This document shows positions 55,575 through 64,000 of a stretch of 64,000 nt of DNA, one piece after another. Origin of the DNA: Salinisphaera sp. Q1T1-3. Lineage in GTDB: Bacteria > Pseudomonadota > Gammaproteobacteria > Nevskiales > Salinisphaeraceae. Made by a program: the position numbers and the translations under genes. Under the pieces are notes generated by a model that was not told the DNA's origin, did not search any database, and saw nothing but the letters and a program-made list of their open reading frames with translations. The stretch is taken from NCBI RefSeq assembly GCF_003602005.1, contig NZ_QZWD01000001.1, forward strand, positions 62,001-126,000, read 5' to 3'. Numbering within the stretch: position 1 is the stretch's first letter; each line of letters starts with the position of its first letter.

Positions 55575-55723
55575 AGGGCGTGTTGAGGTTTCGTGCGAGT
55601 CCGCGCCAAGCGCTGTTGTGCGGCAAGACGAGGCGTAGCAGGCGCCGCGCAGTCGTTCTGCGCATCCTGCTAGAACGCTGTATTGCCGTCGGATTTCTGA
55701 TCTGGCGCGCTTGCCCGACCGGT
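55575..55723. repeat. dispersed TIR element, copy 7 (3'-truncated)
   Basis: After CTA (55572-55574) begins GGGCGTGTTGAGGTTTCGTG, and then the same layout as copy 5: GCAAGACGAGGCGTAGCA and GAACGCTGTATTGCCGTCGG. It is more divergent and fades near 55720 without a recognisable right terminus. It lies 35 bp before the start of the ATL gene on the opposite strand. Confidence 0.7.
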
Positions 55724-55861
55724 TCCGCCGCCGAGAATCATTCGATGAGGGGGCGCTGACAGGCCCTGGGCTGCTACGACGCTCATCGGCGGGCTCGCGT
55801 CTTGTGATGACGGCCGGCAGGCGCCAGACTCGGGGCACACAACCCGAAGCGTTTGATTTTC

Positions 55862-56692
55862 ATGAAGACCATCCGTATGCCGGGCGGCGACGAAGTCGCG
55901 GCCCTGGGCCAGGGCACTTGGTATCTCGGCGATGATCCGGCCACGCACGATCGCGAGATCGCGGCTCTGCGCGAAGGTCTGGATCAGGGCATGACTTTGA
56001 TCGATACGGCCGAAATGTATGGCAACGGACGCGCTGAATCGCTGGTCGGCGAAGCGATCGCTGGCCGGCGCGACGAGGCCTATCTGGTCAGCAAGGTATT
56101 GCCGAGCAACGCCGGTTTCGAGGCCACCATCCGTGCCTGCGAGGCCAGCCTCTCGCGCCTGGGCACGGATTGTCTCGATCTGTATCTGTTGCACTGGCAG
56201 GGTCGCGAGCCCTTCGGCGAAACGGTCGCGGCCTTCGAGCGCCTGCAGGTCGACGGCAAGATCCGCCACTACGGTGTCAGCAACCTCGACCTGGCCGCCA
56301 GCCAGGCCTTCCTTGATGCCGGCGGCCGTGCCATGCAGGCCAATCAGCTGCTCTATAACTTGGATCAGCGGGGCATCGAATGGGACCTGCTGCCGTGGCT
56401 CGATGAACGTGGCATCGTGACGATGGCCTACTCGCCGTTCGATGGCGGTGCACTGCTGCGCCATCGGGAGCTGGTCGATTTTGCGACGGCGCGCGATATG
56501 ACGCCGGCCCAGGTCTGTCTGGCATGGCTGGCGTCCCACAAACGCGTACTGCCGATCCCGAAATCCGCCGACCCGGCGCGTGTCGCCGAAAACGCCGAGG
56601 CAATGCACTGGACGCTCGACGCGGCGGATCTGGCCACGCTCGATTCGCTTTTTGACCCGCCGACCGGGCCGAGTGCGCTGAGTATTTACTAG
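55862..56692 (+). CDS. aldo-keto reductase
   Basis: 276 aa. NADPH-dependent (beta/alpha)8 oxidoreductase. Catalytic tetrad D48, Y53, K78 and H111 (LIDTAEMYGNG, VSKVLP, LLHWQG). Late motif LPIPKSADPARVAEN binds the cofactor phosphate. Substrate unknown. An upstream TTG at 55853 is possible; ATG 55862 is preferred. The TAG stop (56690-56692) is the left boundary of repeat copy 8. Confidence 0.9.
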   Translation: MKTIRMPGGDEVAALGQGTWYLGDDPATHDREIAALREGLDQGMTLIDTAEMYGNGRAESLVGEAIAGRRDEAYLVSKVLPSNAGFEATIRACEASLSRLGTDCLDLYLLHWQGREPFGETVAAFERLQVDGKIRHYGVSNLDLAASQAFLDAGGRAMQANQLLYNLDQRGIEWDLLPWLDERGIVTMAYSPFDGGALLRHRELVDFATARDMTPAQVCLAWLASHKRVLPIPKSADPARVAENAEAMHWTLDAADLATLDSLFDPPTGPSALSIY

Positions 56693-57135
56693 GGCCTGTT
56701 ATTAACCCGGCATAAAAATAGATGATTTCTCGGGTTGATAACGCGCGTGTGCGAAAGCACGCGCGCCACGGCCAACGGCCGTGAAGCCATTGAAAATGAA
56801 AAGACGGACAAGTGCCGGCGTTTCTTTCGATGGCGTTGAAAACAGCTGACGTCGTCAGCTGTTCTGGTGCCGGATTAATAACACGTCTCGCGTGCGCCGC
56901 GCCGGCGCTCATTTTTTTGCAAGACAAGGCATCGGGCGCGTACGTAAGTCATTCTACCGTCGCGAACGACAACGCCGGATTGCGGAAAATGACCGCCGTC
57001 CCGTCGGATTGTGCCCAGAAACCGGCCATGCGGCGTTGCACGGTTTGACCCTGGAATGACCAAGGCTGAGGCCATGCGCCTTGCCTGGCCGGTTTTGCGC
57101 GGCAACGCGGTCACGTGCGAAACATTAACCGGCCC
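56692..57135. repeat. dispersed TIR element, copy 8 (large composite with a hairpin cluster)
   Basis: Starts GGGCCTGTTATTAACCCGG in the stop TAG and ends CGAAACATTAACCGGCCC. 56692-about 56886 is flanked by inverted GTTATTAACCCGG/CCGGATTAATAAC and holds four hairpins. From about 56880 the core-B type follows (CAAGACAAGGCATCGGGCGC, GTACGTAAGTCATTC). 443-444 bp, the longest copy. A further degenerate copy appears to follow immediately. Confidence 0.75.
56699..56863. other. cluster of four strong hairpins inside repeat copy 8
   Basis: HP1 TTATTAACCCG/CGGGTTGATAA (56699-56709 and 56731-56741, one G-U). HP2 10 bp with a GAAA tetraloop (56743-56752 and 56757-56766). HP3 CACGGCC/GGCCGTG with loop AAC (56767-56783). 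HP4 AACAGCTGAC/GTCAGCTGTT with loop GTC (56841-56863). HP2 and HP3 are adjacent and could stack. The stretch is AT-richer than its surroundings. Confidence 0.65.
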
Positions 57136-57137
57136 GA

Positions 57138-57284
57138 GGGCGCGTCCGGCGTGCCGTGCGTTCGGCCAGGGGCAAGAAGACGAGGCGCAGCATGCACGGC
57201 GTGCGGTTCTGTGCCAGTTGGCCAAAACGCAGAATGACCGTCGTGTTTGGACGCTGGGACGCCTGTTTTGACGAGGTTGGAGCG
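57138..57284. repeat. dispersed TIR element, copy 9 (degenerate)
   Basis: Begins GGGCGCGTCCGG right after copy 8 and contains GCAAGAAGACGAGGCGCAGC, GCATGCACGGCGTGCGG and AATGACCGTCGTGTTTGG, recognisably the same layout as copies 5 and 7, but with many changes and no right end. It lies in the 3' flank of kup. Confidence 0.5.
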
Positions 57285-57350
57285 CCTATGAAAGATCGCC
57301 ATGGGCGGCCGCCCGGACGTCGTTCCCTCGGCCGGTGGCGATTCAAGCGT

Positions 57351-59489
57351 TCAGATCTCGACGCGCAGTCCCAGTTCGACAACGCGCTGGGGCGGCACCT
57401 TGTAATAGGCGATCGGCTGGATGGCGTTGCGCGCCATGAAGGCAAAGAGCTTCTCGCGCCAGAGCATCATGCCCGGAACCTCGTCGGTCGGGATGATGGT
57501 CGTACGGCCGACATAGAAGGTTGCCTCGGTCATGTCGACTTCGATGCCGAACTGCTCGGCGAAACGAACCGCGACCGGTACGTTGGGATTCTGCATGAAG
57601 CCATACCGGGCGATCACGCGATATACCCCCTGACCGAGGTCGTCGATCGTCAGTCGCTCGGCAGCCGGGATACGCGGCACATCTTCGGTGCGCACGGTCA
57701 TCAGAAGGACTTGTTTGTGCAACACGCGGTTGTGCTGAAGATGATGACGCAGCATCGGCGGGGTGCCGGCGTCGCTGCTGGTCAGAAAGATCGCGGTACC
57801 CGACACACGGATCGTCTGATCGTTGGCCAGGCCAGCCACGAATGTCGTCAGGGGTTCGGGTTCATCGCGATCGCTTTCGGTCAGACGCTGGCGCAGCAGC
57901 TCCCGGCCACGTCGCCACGTACTCATCAGTGTGAATACGATGACGGCGGTCAGCACCGGGAACCAGCCGCCGTGCGGCACCTTGAACAGATTGGCGCCGA
58001 AGAAAGGCAGATCGATCAGTAGAAAGGCACCGGTGACCGGGGCGGCGATCCAGATCGACCACTGCCAGCGTTCGCGCATGATGAAAAAGGCCAGCACGGT
58101 CGTGATGGTCATCGCGAACGAAATGCCCACGCCGTAGGCCCAGGCCAGATTGGTCGATGAGCGAAAGCCCAGTACGAGACCGATCGTGGCCAGCATGAGC
58201 AGCCAGTTGAGCGTCGGCACATAGATCTGGCCGTATTCCTCGGATGAGGTCTGGAACAGCCGCATCGGGGGCAGCTGGCCGAGCTGGACAGCCTGTCGCG
58301 TCAACGAGAACGCGCCGGATATGACGGCTTGCGAGGCGATGACGGTGGCCAGGGTCGCCAGGGCGACCAGCGGATACAGGGCCCAGTCCGGAGCCAGATT
58401 GTAGAACGGCTGGCTCGCAGACTGACCCTGCGAGTCGATGAGCATGGCGCCCTGGCCGTAGTAATTGAGCAGCAAGGCCGGCAGGACCAGCCCGAACCAG
58501 GCCAGCTGGATCGGACGTCGACCGAAATGGCCCATGTCGGCGTACATGGCTTCGCCGCCGGTGACCACCAGGAAGACCGCCCCGAGGACGATGAAGCCGG
58601 TGCCGCCGTTGGCAACGAAGAAACCCGCCGCCCGCAGCGGATCGATGGCCTGGAGCACGCTCGGCTCGTGGGCGATGCCGTAAATGCCGAGCAGAGCGAG
58701 CACGCTGAACCAGACGACCATCACGGGGCCAAAGAAGCGCCCGACCGTTTCCGTGCCGCGTGACTGGATCGCGAAGAGGAGGACCAATATCACGATCGTG
58801 ATCGGGATCACATAGGGCTTGAAGACATCGGTGGCGACGTTGAGCCCTTCCACGGCGCTGGAGACGGAAATCGCCGGGGTGAGCATGAAACTGCCGTAGA
58901 GCAGAGCACTGCCGAAAACACCCAGGCGCAGCAGCCACTTCGAGTGTGGGCCGGCATTGCGTCGCCACGGGTTGAGCAACGCGACGAGCGCCAGCATGCC
59001 GCCTTCGCCGTTGTTGTTGGCCCGGGTGACGAACAGCATGTACTTGGTCGAGACGACCAGGATCAGCGCCCAGAAGATCAGCGACAGGATGCCGAGAATA
59101 TTCGCCGTATCAGGTACGAGATTGCTGGAGCCGTGAAAACATTCGCGCAGGGCATAGAGCGGACTCGTGCCGATGTCGCCATAAGATACGCCGAGGGCCG
59201 CGAGCCCGAGGGCAAACAGTCGTTTCGGGCCGAGAGAACGTTCTTCGGCCTCTTCGCTCTCGGCCTGCTCCTCGGGCGGATGCGCCTGCGCGATCTGTTC
59301 CTGCTCGCTCTTGTTCGAGCTGGCCTCGGTCTGCTTTTCCGCGTCTTTGGCGCGCGCATCCGGGGCCTGCGACTCGGTACGAGCGGCCTCTGCCTCGCGC
59401 CGGCCAGCGGCCTTGCCTGAATGGGCATCGGGTTGGGGGGCGGTCTCGTCAGTCTCGTCCGGGCGGGCGGGGTCTTTGTCGTCAGGCAT
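57351..59489 (-). CDS. kup: Kup-type potassium transporter
   Basis: 712 aa. KUP/HAK family K+:H+ symporter with about twelve helices. Core motifs GVSYGDIGTSPLYALRE, RANNNGEGGMLALVALL and GDIGT-type filter residues; the C-terminal cytosolic domain follows residue about 530. The first roughly 85 residues are a highly charged acidic/Ala/Gln tail absent from E. coli Kup (622 aa), which explains most of the extra length. GGAG precedes the ATG. Potassium uptake fits an osmoadaptive lifestyle. Confidence 0.93.
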   Translation of the reverse strand: MPDDKDPARPDETDETAPQPDAHSGKAAGRREAEAARTESQAPDARAKDAEKQTEASSNKSEQEQIAQAHPPEEQAESEEAEERSLGPKRLFALGLAALGVSYGDIGTSPLYALRECFHGSSNLVPDTANILGILSLIFWALILVVSTKYMLFVTRANNNGEGGMLALVALLNPWRRNAGPHSKWLLRLGVFGSALLYGSFMLTPAISVSSAVEGLNVATDVFKPYVIPITIVILVLLFAIQSRGTETVGRFFGPVMVVWFSVLALLGIYGIAHEPSVLQAIDPLRAAGFFVANGGTGFIVLGAVFLVVTGGEAMYADMGHFGRRPIQLAWFGLVLPALLLNYYGQGAMLIDSQGQSASQPFYNLAPDWALYPLVALATLATVIASQAVISGAFSLTRQAVQLGQLPPMRLFQTSSEEYGQIYVPTLNWLLMLATIGLVLGFRSSTNLAWAYGVGISFAMTITTVLAFFIMRERWQWSIWIAAPVTGAFLLIDLPFFGANLFKVPHGGWFPVLTAVIVFTLMSTWRRGRELLRQRLTESDRDEPEPLTTFVAGLANDQTIRVSGTAIFLTSSDAGTPPMLRHHLQHNRVLHKQVLLMTVRTEDVPRIPAAERLTIDDLGQGVYRVIARYGFMQNPNVPVAVRFAEQFGIEVDMTEATFYVGRTTIIPTDEVPGMMLWREKLFAFMARNAIQPIAYYKVPPQRVVELGLRVEI

Positions 59490-59780
59490 GCGGTCCGGTC
59501 ACTCCAGAGCAGATTGATGAACACTATACGGTGGTGATCGAGGCCGCGACGCCCGGATCTTGCTCCGCTGGAATGCCGTATTCCGGCGGCGCGTGCCGTG
59601 CTGTGTCGTTTCAGGCGCCGGGACAGTGGCCAGCGCGGTCTGCCAACGCCCAAGACCGTATCCTACGACGTTGCGCATCGAGCGTAAGATTCATTACTCG
59701 GTCTATTACCGCCACCTCGCACATGAGATAGGCGGAGCGGCCAGCGTTTGAATCTTCATTATCTTTTCCGGGATCACTTC

Positions 59781-61097
59781 ATGACGGCAGCGACTGCGCC
59801 AGATCATCCATCGCAAGACAATGCATCGGGGCACTCGGGGTGGGGCGCTGCTCTGGCTGCTCTGGCCGGTTGGTACGATTTCCTGATCTTTCCGATTGTC
59901 GCGCTTGCGCATTTCGGCCCACTGTTCTTTCCGCAAGCGTCGGCATCCCAGGCGCTGGCCAGTCTGGTCGGCCTTTGGCTTCTGGCTTATGTCATGCGAC
60001 CGCTCGGCGCCCTGATCTTCGGGTATTGGGGGGATCGCGGGCGGCGGACCCATGCCCTGGCCGCTGCGGTTGCACTCAGCGCGCTGGGCGCCGGTGCGAT
60101 CGGTGCATTGCCGACGACCGCCGGCTGGGCGGTGCCGGTGCTCGTGCTCTGTCGAGCACTGACCGGCCTCGGTCTCGGTGGCGCCTGGAGCGGGGGCATG
60201 GTGCTGGCCGCCGAGCAGGCCGTGCCGGGTCGACCCAGCCTTGCCGCCATCGCGCAGCTGGGGCTACCGCTTGCCATGCTCGGCACCATTGGCGCGGTCG
60301 CCCTGTTTATTCTGTTGCCCACTACCTCGACCGAAACATGGCCGTGGCGTGTCCCGTTTCTGGGCGCCCTGATTTTTTTGCCCGTCGCGTTTTATATCGC
60401 CTTCGTGGTGCCCGATCGCGCCCCGGCCGAGCGTCCGGCCTCGTGCGCTCACACCGATACGCCGGTGCATCGGTTCGGCATTGCCTTGTTCTGGGGCGTC
60501 GCCAGTGCGTTGCTGGCCTCGGCGCTGACGTTCTTTCACGGTCTGTTCGCAGTGCATTACGCCGGTCCGGAATGGGATGTGCCGGGGCTGCTCTATCTGG
60601 CTGGCGTCGTGCTGTCAGCCGTGGGGGGATTGGTCGGCCTGGGTATCGGCGCCCGCCTTCTACACGACATGCCCGCCTGGGGGGTTGTCACGCTCGGCGC
60701 ACTCGCCGCGAGTGGTGCCTTTGTCGGCGTTCTGGTGCTGCTGGCTCTGGTTTCCGTGAACTGGGCCTTTCTACTCGTACCGGCCTGTATCGGCGCACTG
60801 GGGATTGCCTATGCCGGTCTGCCGACACTGCTGGCCGATGCCTTTGACGCACCGCGCCGTTATACCGGGGTGGCACTGGTTTCCAGCCTGTCGGGGCTGT
60901 TCGGCGCGCTCTTGCCGCTGGAGATCAATCATCTTGCCGGCCCGCACGCGACCTATGCCTTGGCCTGGCTCATCCTGGTCACTCTCGCTGTCAGTGGTCT
61001 GTCCGCGCTCGGCGCGCTGGCGCTCAACATGGCCCGGCCGGATCGTGATGGGCCGGTCGATTCTCAGCGGAAATCACGCGAGCGGGTCTGCAACTGA
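59781..61097 (+). CDS. MFS transporter, metabolite:H+ symporter type
   Basis: 438 aa from the ATG at 59781. Twelve helices. N-terminal GWYDFLIFPIVALAHFGPLFFP with an aromatic-Asp in helix 1 and RPLGALIFGYWGDRGRRTHAL (motif A) resemble the ProP/ShiA/KgtP group. GLGLGGAWSGGMVLAAE is motif-like in helix 4-5. Substrate unknown. Divergent from kup across 291 bp in which no clear operator was seen. The 3' end overlaps dnaE2 by 34 bp. Confidence 0.82.
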   Translation: MTAATAPDHPSQDNASGHSGWGAALAALAGWYDFLIFPIVALAHFGPLFFPQASASQALASLVGLWLLAYVMRPLGALIFGYWGDRGRRTHALAAAVALSALGAGAIGALPTTAGWAVPVLVLCRALTGLGLGGAWSGGMVLAAEQAVPGRPSLAAIAQLGLPLAMLGTIGAVALFILLPTTSTETWPWRVPFLGALIFLPVAFYIAFVVPDRAPAERPASCAHTDTPVHRFGIALFWGVASALLASALTFFHGLFAVHYAGPEWDVPGLLYLAGVVLSAVGGLVGLGIGARLLHDMPAWGVVTLGALAASGAFVGVLVLLALVSVNWAFLLVPACIGALGIAYAGLPTLLADAFDAPRRYTGVALVSSLSGLFGALLPLEINHLAGPHATYALAWLILVTLAVSGLSALGALALNMARPDRDGPVDSQRKSRERVCN

Positions 61098-64000
61098 CCA
61101 AGCCGGTTTGTCTCATCGATGATTTCATGCGCCAGGCAATGCATGACCGTGCCGGCGCGTTGCATGATGCCGCGGACCCGCATCAGGCGGGCCGAGAGAA
61201 CGATGACACGGAACCGGGCCAGCACTTCGCGGCGCACGATGATATTGATCGTGCCGGTTTCGTCCTCCAGCGTGACGAAGGTCACGCCCTTGGCGCTACC
61301 GGGGCGTTGTCGCATCGTGGCGATGCCGGCGACTTCAGCATGGGCACCGTGATGCAGCCGGTTGAATACGGCCGCGGTCATCGCCCCGAGTGCGGCCAGA
61401 TCGCGTCGTATGAGCGCGAGCGGATGACGGCGCAGCGTCAGCCCGGTGCTGTGATAATCGGCCATGATGCCCGTGGCTTCCGTGGGTTCCGGCAGCGTCA
61501 CGGCCGGCTCCGGCGGGGGCTCGATATCGGCGAACAGATCGTTCTGTACCTCGGTGGCTGCGATCTGCCACTGCGCGGCATGTCGATGTCCGGCCAGCCC
61601 GATCAGAGCATCGGCCCGGGCCAGGGCGTTGCGCGCGCGGTGGTCCAGACGGGCACGCTGGACCAGGTCGGCAATACTGGTGAAAGCGCCCGCCGCGCGG
61701 GCCGCGACGATGCGCTCGGCAGAGACCGGTGACAATCCCTTGACACGATTCAGGCCAAGCCGCAGTGCCGGCCGGGTCTGGCGCGTTGCCGGCGCCCCCG
61801 GTACGGACTCGAGTGTGCACTCGACCGCCGCATAACGTACATCCGGTGGGCGAACCGTTACGCCGTGGCGACGTGCGTCCCGCACGAGCTGGGCCGGGGC
61901 ATAGAATCCCATCGGCTGGCTATTGAGCAGGGCCGCGGTGAACGCAGCCGGATAATGACACTTCAGATATGCAGAGACATAGACCAACAGCGCAAAACTC
62001 ACCGCGTGCGACTCGGGAAAGCCGTAACTGCCGAATCCCTTGATCTGTTCAAAAATCCGCTCCGCGAAGGCGTCATCGTAGCCACGCTCGGCCATGCCGC
62101 GTTTCAGTCGGTCGCGCCAGGGCTCCAGGCCGCCCTGTTTCTTCCAGGCCGCCATCGATTTGCGTAAGCCGTTGGCTTCGTCCCCTGTGAAACCGGCGGC
62201 CACGATCGCGATTTTCATGACCTGCTCCTGAAAGATCGGCACGCCCAGCGTGCGCTCGAGTACGCCGCGCAGGGCCTCGCTCGGATACACGATCTGATCC
62301 GGCGTCTTCTGGCGAGCTGCCAGATAGGGATGCACCATGCCGCCCTGGATCGGGCCAGGGCGCACGATGGCGACCTCGACGACCAGATCGAAGAACTTCT
62401 CGGGTCGCAGACGCGGCAGCATCGTCATCTGGGCCCGCGATTCGATCTGGAAGACGCCAATGGTGTCGGCCGCCTGAATCATCGCGTAGGTCGACGGGTC
62501 GCGTCCGGGGATGCCGGCCATGCTGAGCAGACGTCCGGTATAGCCCTGGATCAGATCGAAACAGCGCCGGATGCAGCTGAGCATCCCGAGCGCGAGCACG
62601 TCGATCTTCATCAGACCCACGGCCTCCAGATCGTCCTTGTCCCACTGGATGATCGTACGTTCGGCCATGGCTGCCTTTTCCACGGGCACCAGTTCGGCAA
62701 GCGGGGGCTGGCTCAGCACAAAACCACCGACATGCTGGGACAGATGGCGTGGGAAACCGAGCAGCGTGTCGACCAGCGACAGTATTCGGGGCAGCAGGTC
62801 GGCATCGAGTGGCACGCCGCGTGCGGCCAGCTGCTCGGCCAGTGAACCATCATCGGCACGTTGGGACAGCTCGCTGGCCACGACATCGATCTGGTCGGCG
62901 GACAGGCCCATCGCCCGGCCCACGTCGCGCATGGCACTGCGAGGCCGGTAACGGATCACCGTGGCTGCGAGCGCGGCGCGATGCCGACCGTACTTGGCAT
63001 AGATGTGCTGAATGATCTCTTCGCGACGTGCGTGTTCGAAGTCCACATCGATATCCGGTGGCTCGTTTCGTTCGCGCGAGATGAAGCGTTCGAACAGCAG
63101 CTCGTGTCTTGCCGGATCCACGTCGGTGATGCCGAGACAGAAACAGACAGCCGAGTTGGCGGCTGAACCGCGCCCCTGGCAAAGGATGGCGCGCCGCCGG
63201 GCTTCCCGGACAATGTCGTAGACGGTGAGGAAATAATGCGGATAGCCCAGCTCTTCGATCACCGACAGCTCGTCCTCGATGCGCTGGCGGACCCTGTGAG
63301 AAATACCGCTTGGCCAACGAGTTACCGCACCTTTTTCAACCTCCGCTCTTAAGAACTGACTTGAAGTCATGCCCGGCGGAATGGCCTCGTGCGGGTAGTC
63401 GTAACGGATATCCCGCAGATTGAAATGACAGCCGTCGACGATGCGCCGCGTCCGAGCCAGCGTCTCGGCTGGATAAATCGCTGCCAGAGTATGGCGCGCT
63501 CGCAGATAACGTTCGCCGTTGGCTGCCAGGCGTTGGCCGGCGGCCTGAACCGTGGTGTGAAGCCTGAGTGCGGTGAACACGTTCTGCAGCATCAGGCGCG
63601 AGCGCGCGTGCATGCAGGCATCACCCACGGCCACGACCGGCAGACCGTGGCGCGATCCCAGCGTGTACAGGCGTTCCACGTGGAGTGCGTCGTGAGGGCC
63701 TCGATGCAGGGCCAGCGCAAGACAACCGGCATGGGGGCGCTCGACACTCAGCCAGCCGAGAAGGTCGTGCAGTGCCGGCTCGGGCGCTCGAGCGTAATCG
63801 GGCAACACGACAAGCCAGCAGTCGTGGGCGCCCAGCTCGTTAAGATCAGCACGCGCCAGACGATATTGGCCCTTGTGGAGACAATTGCGTCCTCTGGTGA
63901 TGAGGCGGCACAGCTGGGTATAGCCGGCCCGATTGCGTGCCAGCACGACAACCGTGGGGCCTTCGACCAGCGTGATCCGTGTGCCGAGGATGAGTTTGAT
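61064..64000 (-). CDS. dnaE2: error-prone DNA polymerase DnaE2/ImuC (5' truncated by window)
   Basis: Open to the right edge; 978 residues visible of about 1030-1040. Family C polymerase alpha subunit of the mutasome, used for translesion synthesis with ImuA/ImuB. Seen are the end of the PHP domain, polymerase motif GRGSAANSAVCFCLGITDVDP, catalytic Asp cluster PDIDVDFEHARREEII, and a C-terminal OB domain (TFVTLEDETGTINIIV). PDIDVDFEH is typical of DnaE2. imuA/imuB would lie outside the window, upstream. Confidence 0.93.
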   Translation of the reverse strand: MKLILGTRITLVEGPTVVVLARNRAGYTQLCRLITRGRNCLHKGQYRLARADLNELGAHDCWLVVLPDYARAPEPALHDLLGWLSVERPHAGCLALALHRGPHDALHVERLYTLGSRHGLPVVAVGDACMHARSRLMLQNVFTALRLHTTVQAAGQRLAANGERYLRARHTLAAIYPAETLARTRRIVDGCHFNLRDIRYDYPHEAIPPGMTSSQFLRAEVEKGAVTRWPSGISHRVRQRIEDELSVIEELGYPHYFLTVYDIVREARRRAILCQGRGSAANSAVCFCLGITDVDPARHELLFERFISRERNEPPDIDVDFEHARREEIIQHIYAKYGRHRAALAATVIRYRPRSAMRDVGRAMGLSADQIDVVASELSQRADDGSLAEQLAARGVPLDADLLPRILSLVDTLLGFPRHLSQHVGGFVLSQPPLAELVPVEKAAMAERTIIQWDKDDLEAVGLMKIDVLALGMLSCIRRCFDLIQGYTGRLLSMAGIPGRDPSTYAMIQAADTIGVFQIESRAQMTMLPRLRPEKFFDLVVEVAIVRPGPIQGGMVHPYLAARQKTPDQIVYPSEALRGVLERTLGVPIFQEQVMKIAIVAAGFTGDEANGLRKSMAAWKKQGGLEPWRDRLKRGMAERGYDDAFAERIFEQIKGFGSYGFPESHAVSFALLVYVSAYLKCHYPAAFTAALLNSQPMGFYAPAQLVRDARRHGVTVRPPDVRYAAVECTLESVPGAPATRQTRPALRLGLNRVKGLSPVSAERIVAARAAGAFTSIADLVQRARLDHRARNALARADALIGLAGHRHAAQWQIAATEVQNDLFADIEPPPEPAVTLPEPTEATGIMADYHSTGLTLRRHPLALIRRDLAALGAMTAAVFNRLHHGAHAEVAGIATMRQRPGSAKGVTFVTLEDETGTINIIVRREVLARFRVIVLSARLMRVRGIMQRAGTVMHCLAHEIIDETNRLGQLQTRSRDFR

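Overview
**Organism.** This is chromosomal DNA from a high-GC gammaproteobacterium. The gene order is gammaproteobacterial and partly Pseudomonas-like: trpF..accD-folC-dedD-cvpA-purF-metZ, ppiB-lpxH, yoaA-tsaB, and phoBR/pstSCAB-phoU. Long Asp/Glu/Ser-rich low-complexity tails and linkers (AccD C-terminus, DedD linker, NfeD insert, Kup and PstB N-termini) suggest a halophilic or salt-tolerant lineage such as Salinisphaera. That genus guess is inference from style and gene content. No rRNA, tRNA, prophage, CRISPR array or transposase gene was seen.

**Layout.** 1-10155 (+) is a biosynthetic supercluster: trpF(partial)-trpB-trpA-accD-folC-dedD, chained by five consecutive 4-bp stop/start overlaps, then cvpA, purF, metZ and a ferritin-like gene. 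metZ has its own promoter, a SAM-II-type riboswitch and an intrinsic terminator in its leader. 10451-12784 (-) holds dusA, ppiB and lpxH. 12884-17451 holds pyrD, two alpha/beta hydrolases, a small membrane protein and a FabH-like ketosynthase. 17566-20175 is pepN. 20251-30127 is a phosphate island: phoB, phoR, a porin and pstSCAB-phoU, with 11-bp-repeat Pho boxes before phoB, the porin and pstS. 30182-36851 (+) carries mrcB, a TPR lipoprotein, yoaA, tsaB and a gamma-carbonic-anhydrase-like gene. 36909-41474 has rsmJ, an SCP2 protein, two small conserved proteins, a CoA Nudix hydrolase and a slipin. 41497-48387 (-) has nfeD, a ParA-like ATPase, a sirtuin, a GNAT-nitrilase fusion and typA. 48482-56692 has an MFS transporter, mntH with an MntR-like operator, a PhoD-like phosphatase, an EF-hand protein, an esterase, an ABM protein, an alkyltransferase-like protein and an aldo-keto reductase. 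57351-64000 has kup, a second MFS transporter and dnaE2/imuC, which runs off the right edge.

**Most notable signals.** (1) A SAM-II riboswitch in front of metZ: the aptamer's P1 3' strand is complementary to the 5' arm of an intrinsic terminator, giving a readable on/off switch. (2) A family of non-coding mobile-looking repeats (about 125-440 bp) with termini GGGCCTGTTGATG.../...CATCAACAGGCCC. At least eight copies lie between genes. Five begin exactly inside the TAG stop codon of the upstream gene, and several sit at CTAG, as expected for IS630/Tc1-type MITEs targeting TA. Because the element begins with G, insertion into TA rebuilds TAG. (3) The porin between phoR and pstS has three perfectly spaced Pho half-sites, so it is probably a phosphate-starvation porin.
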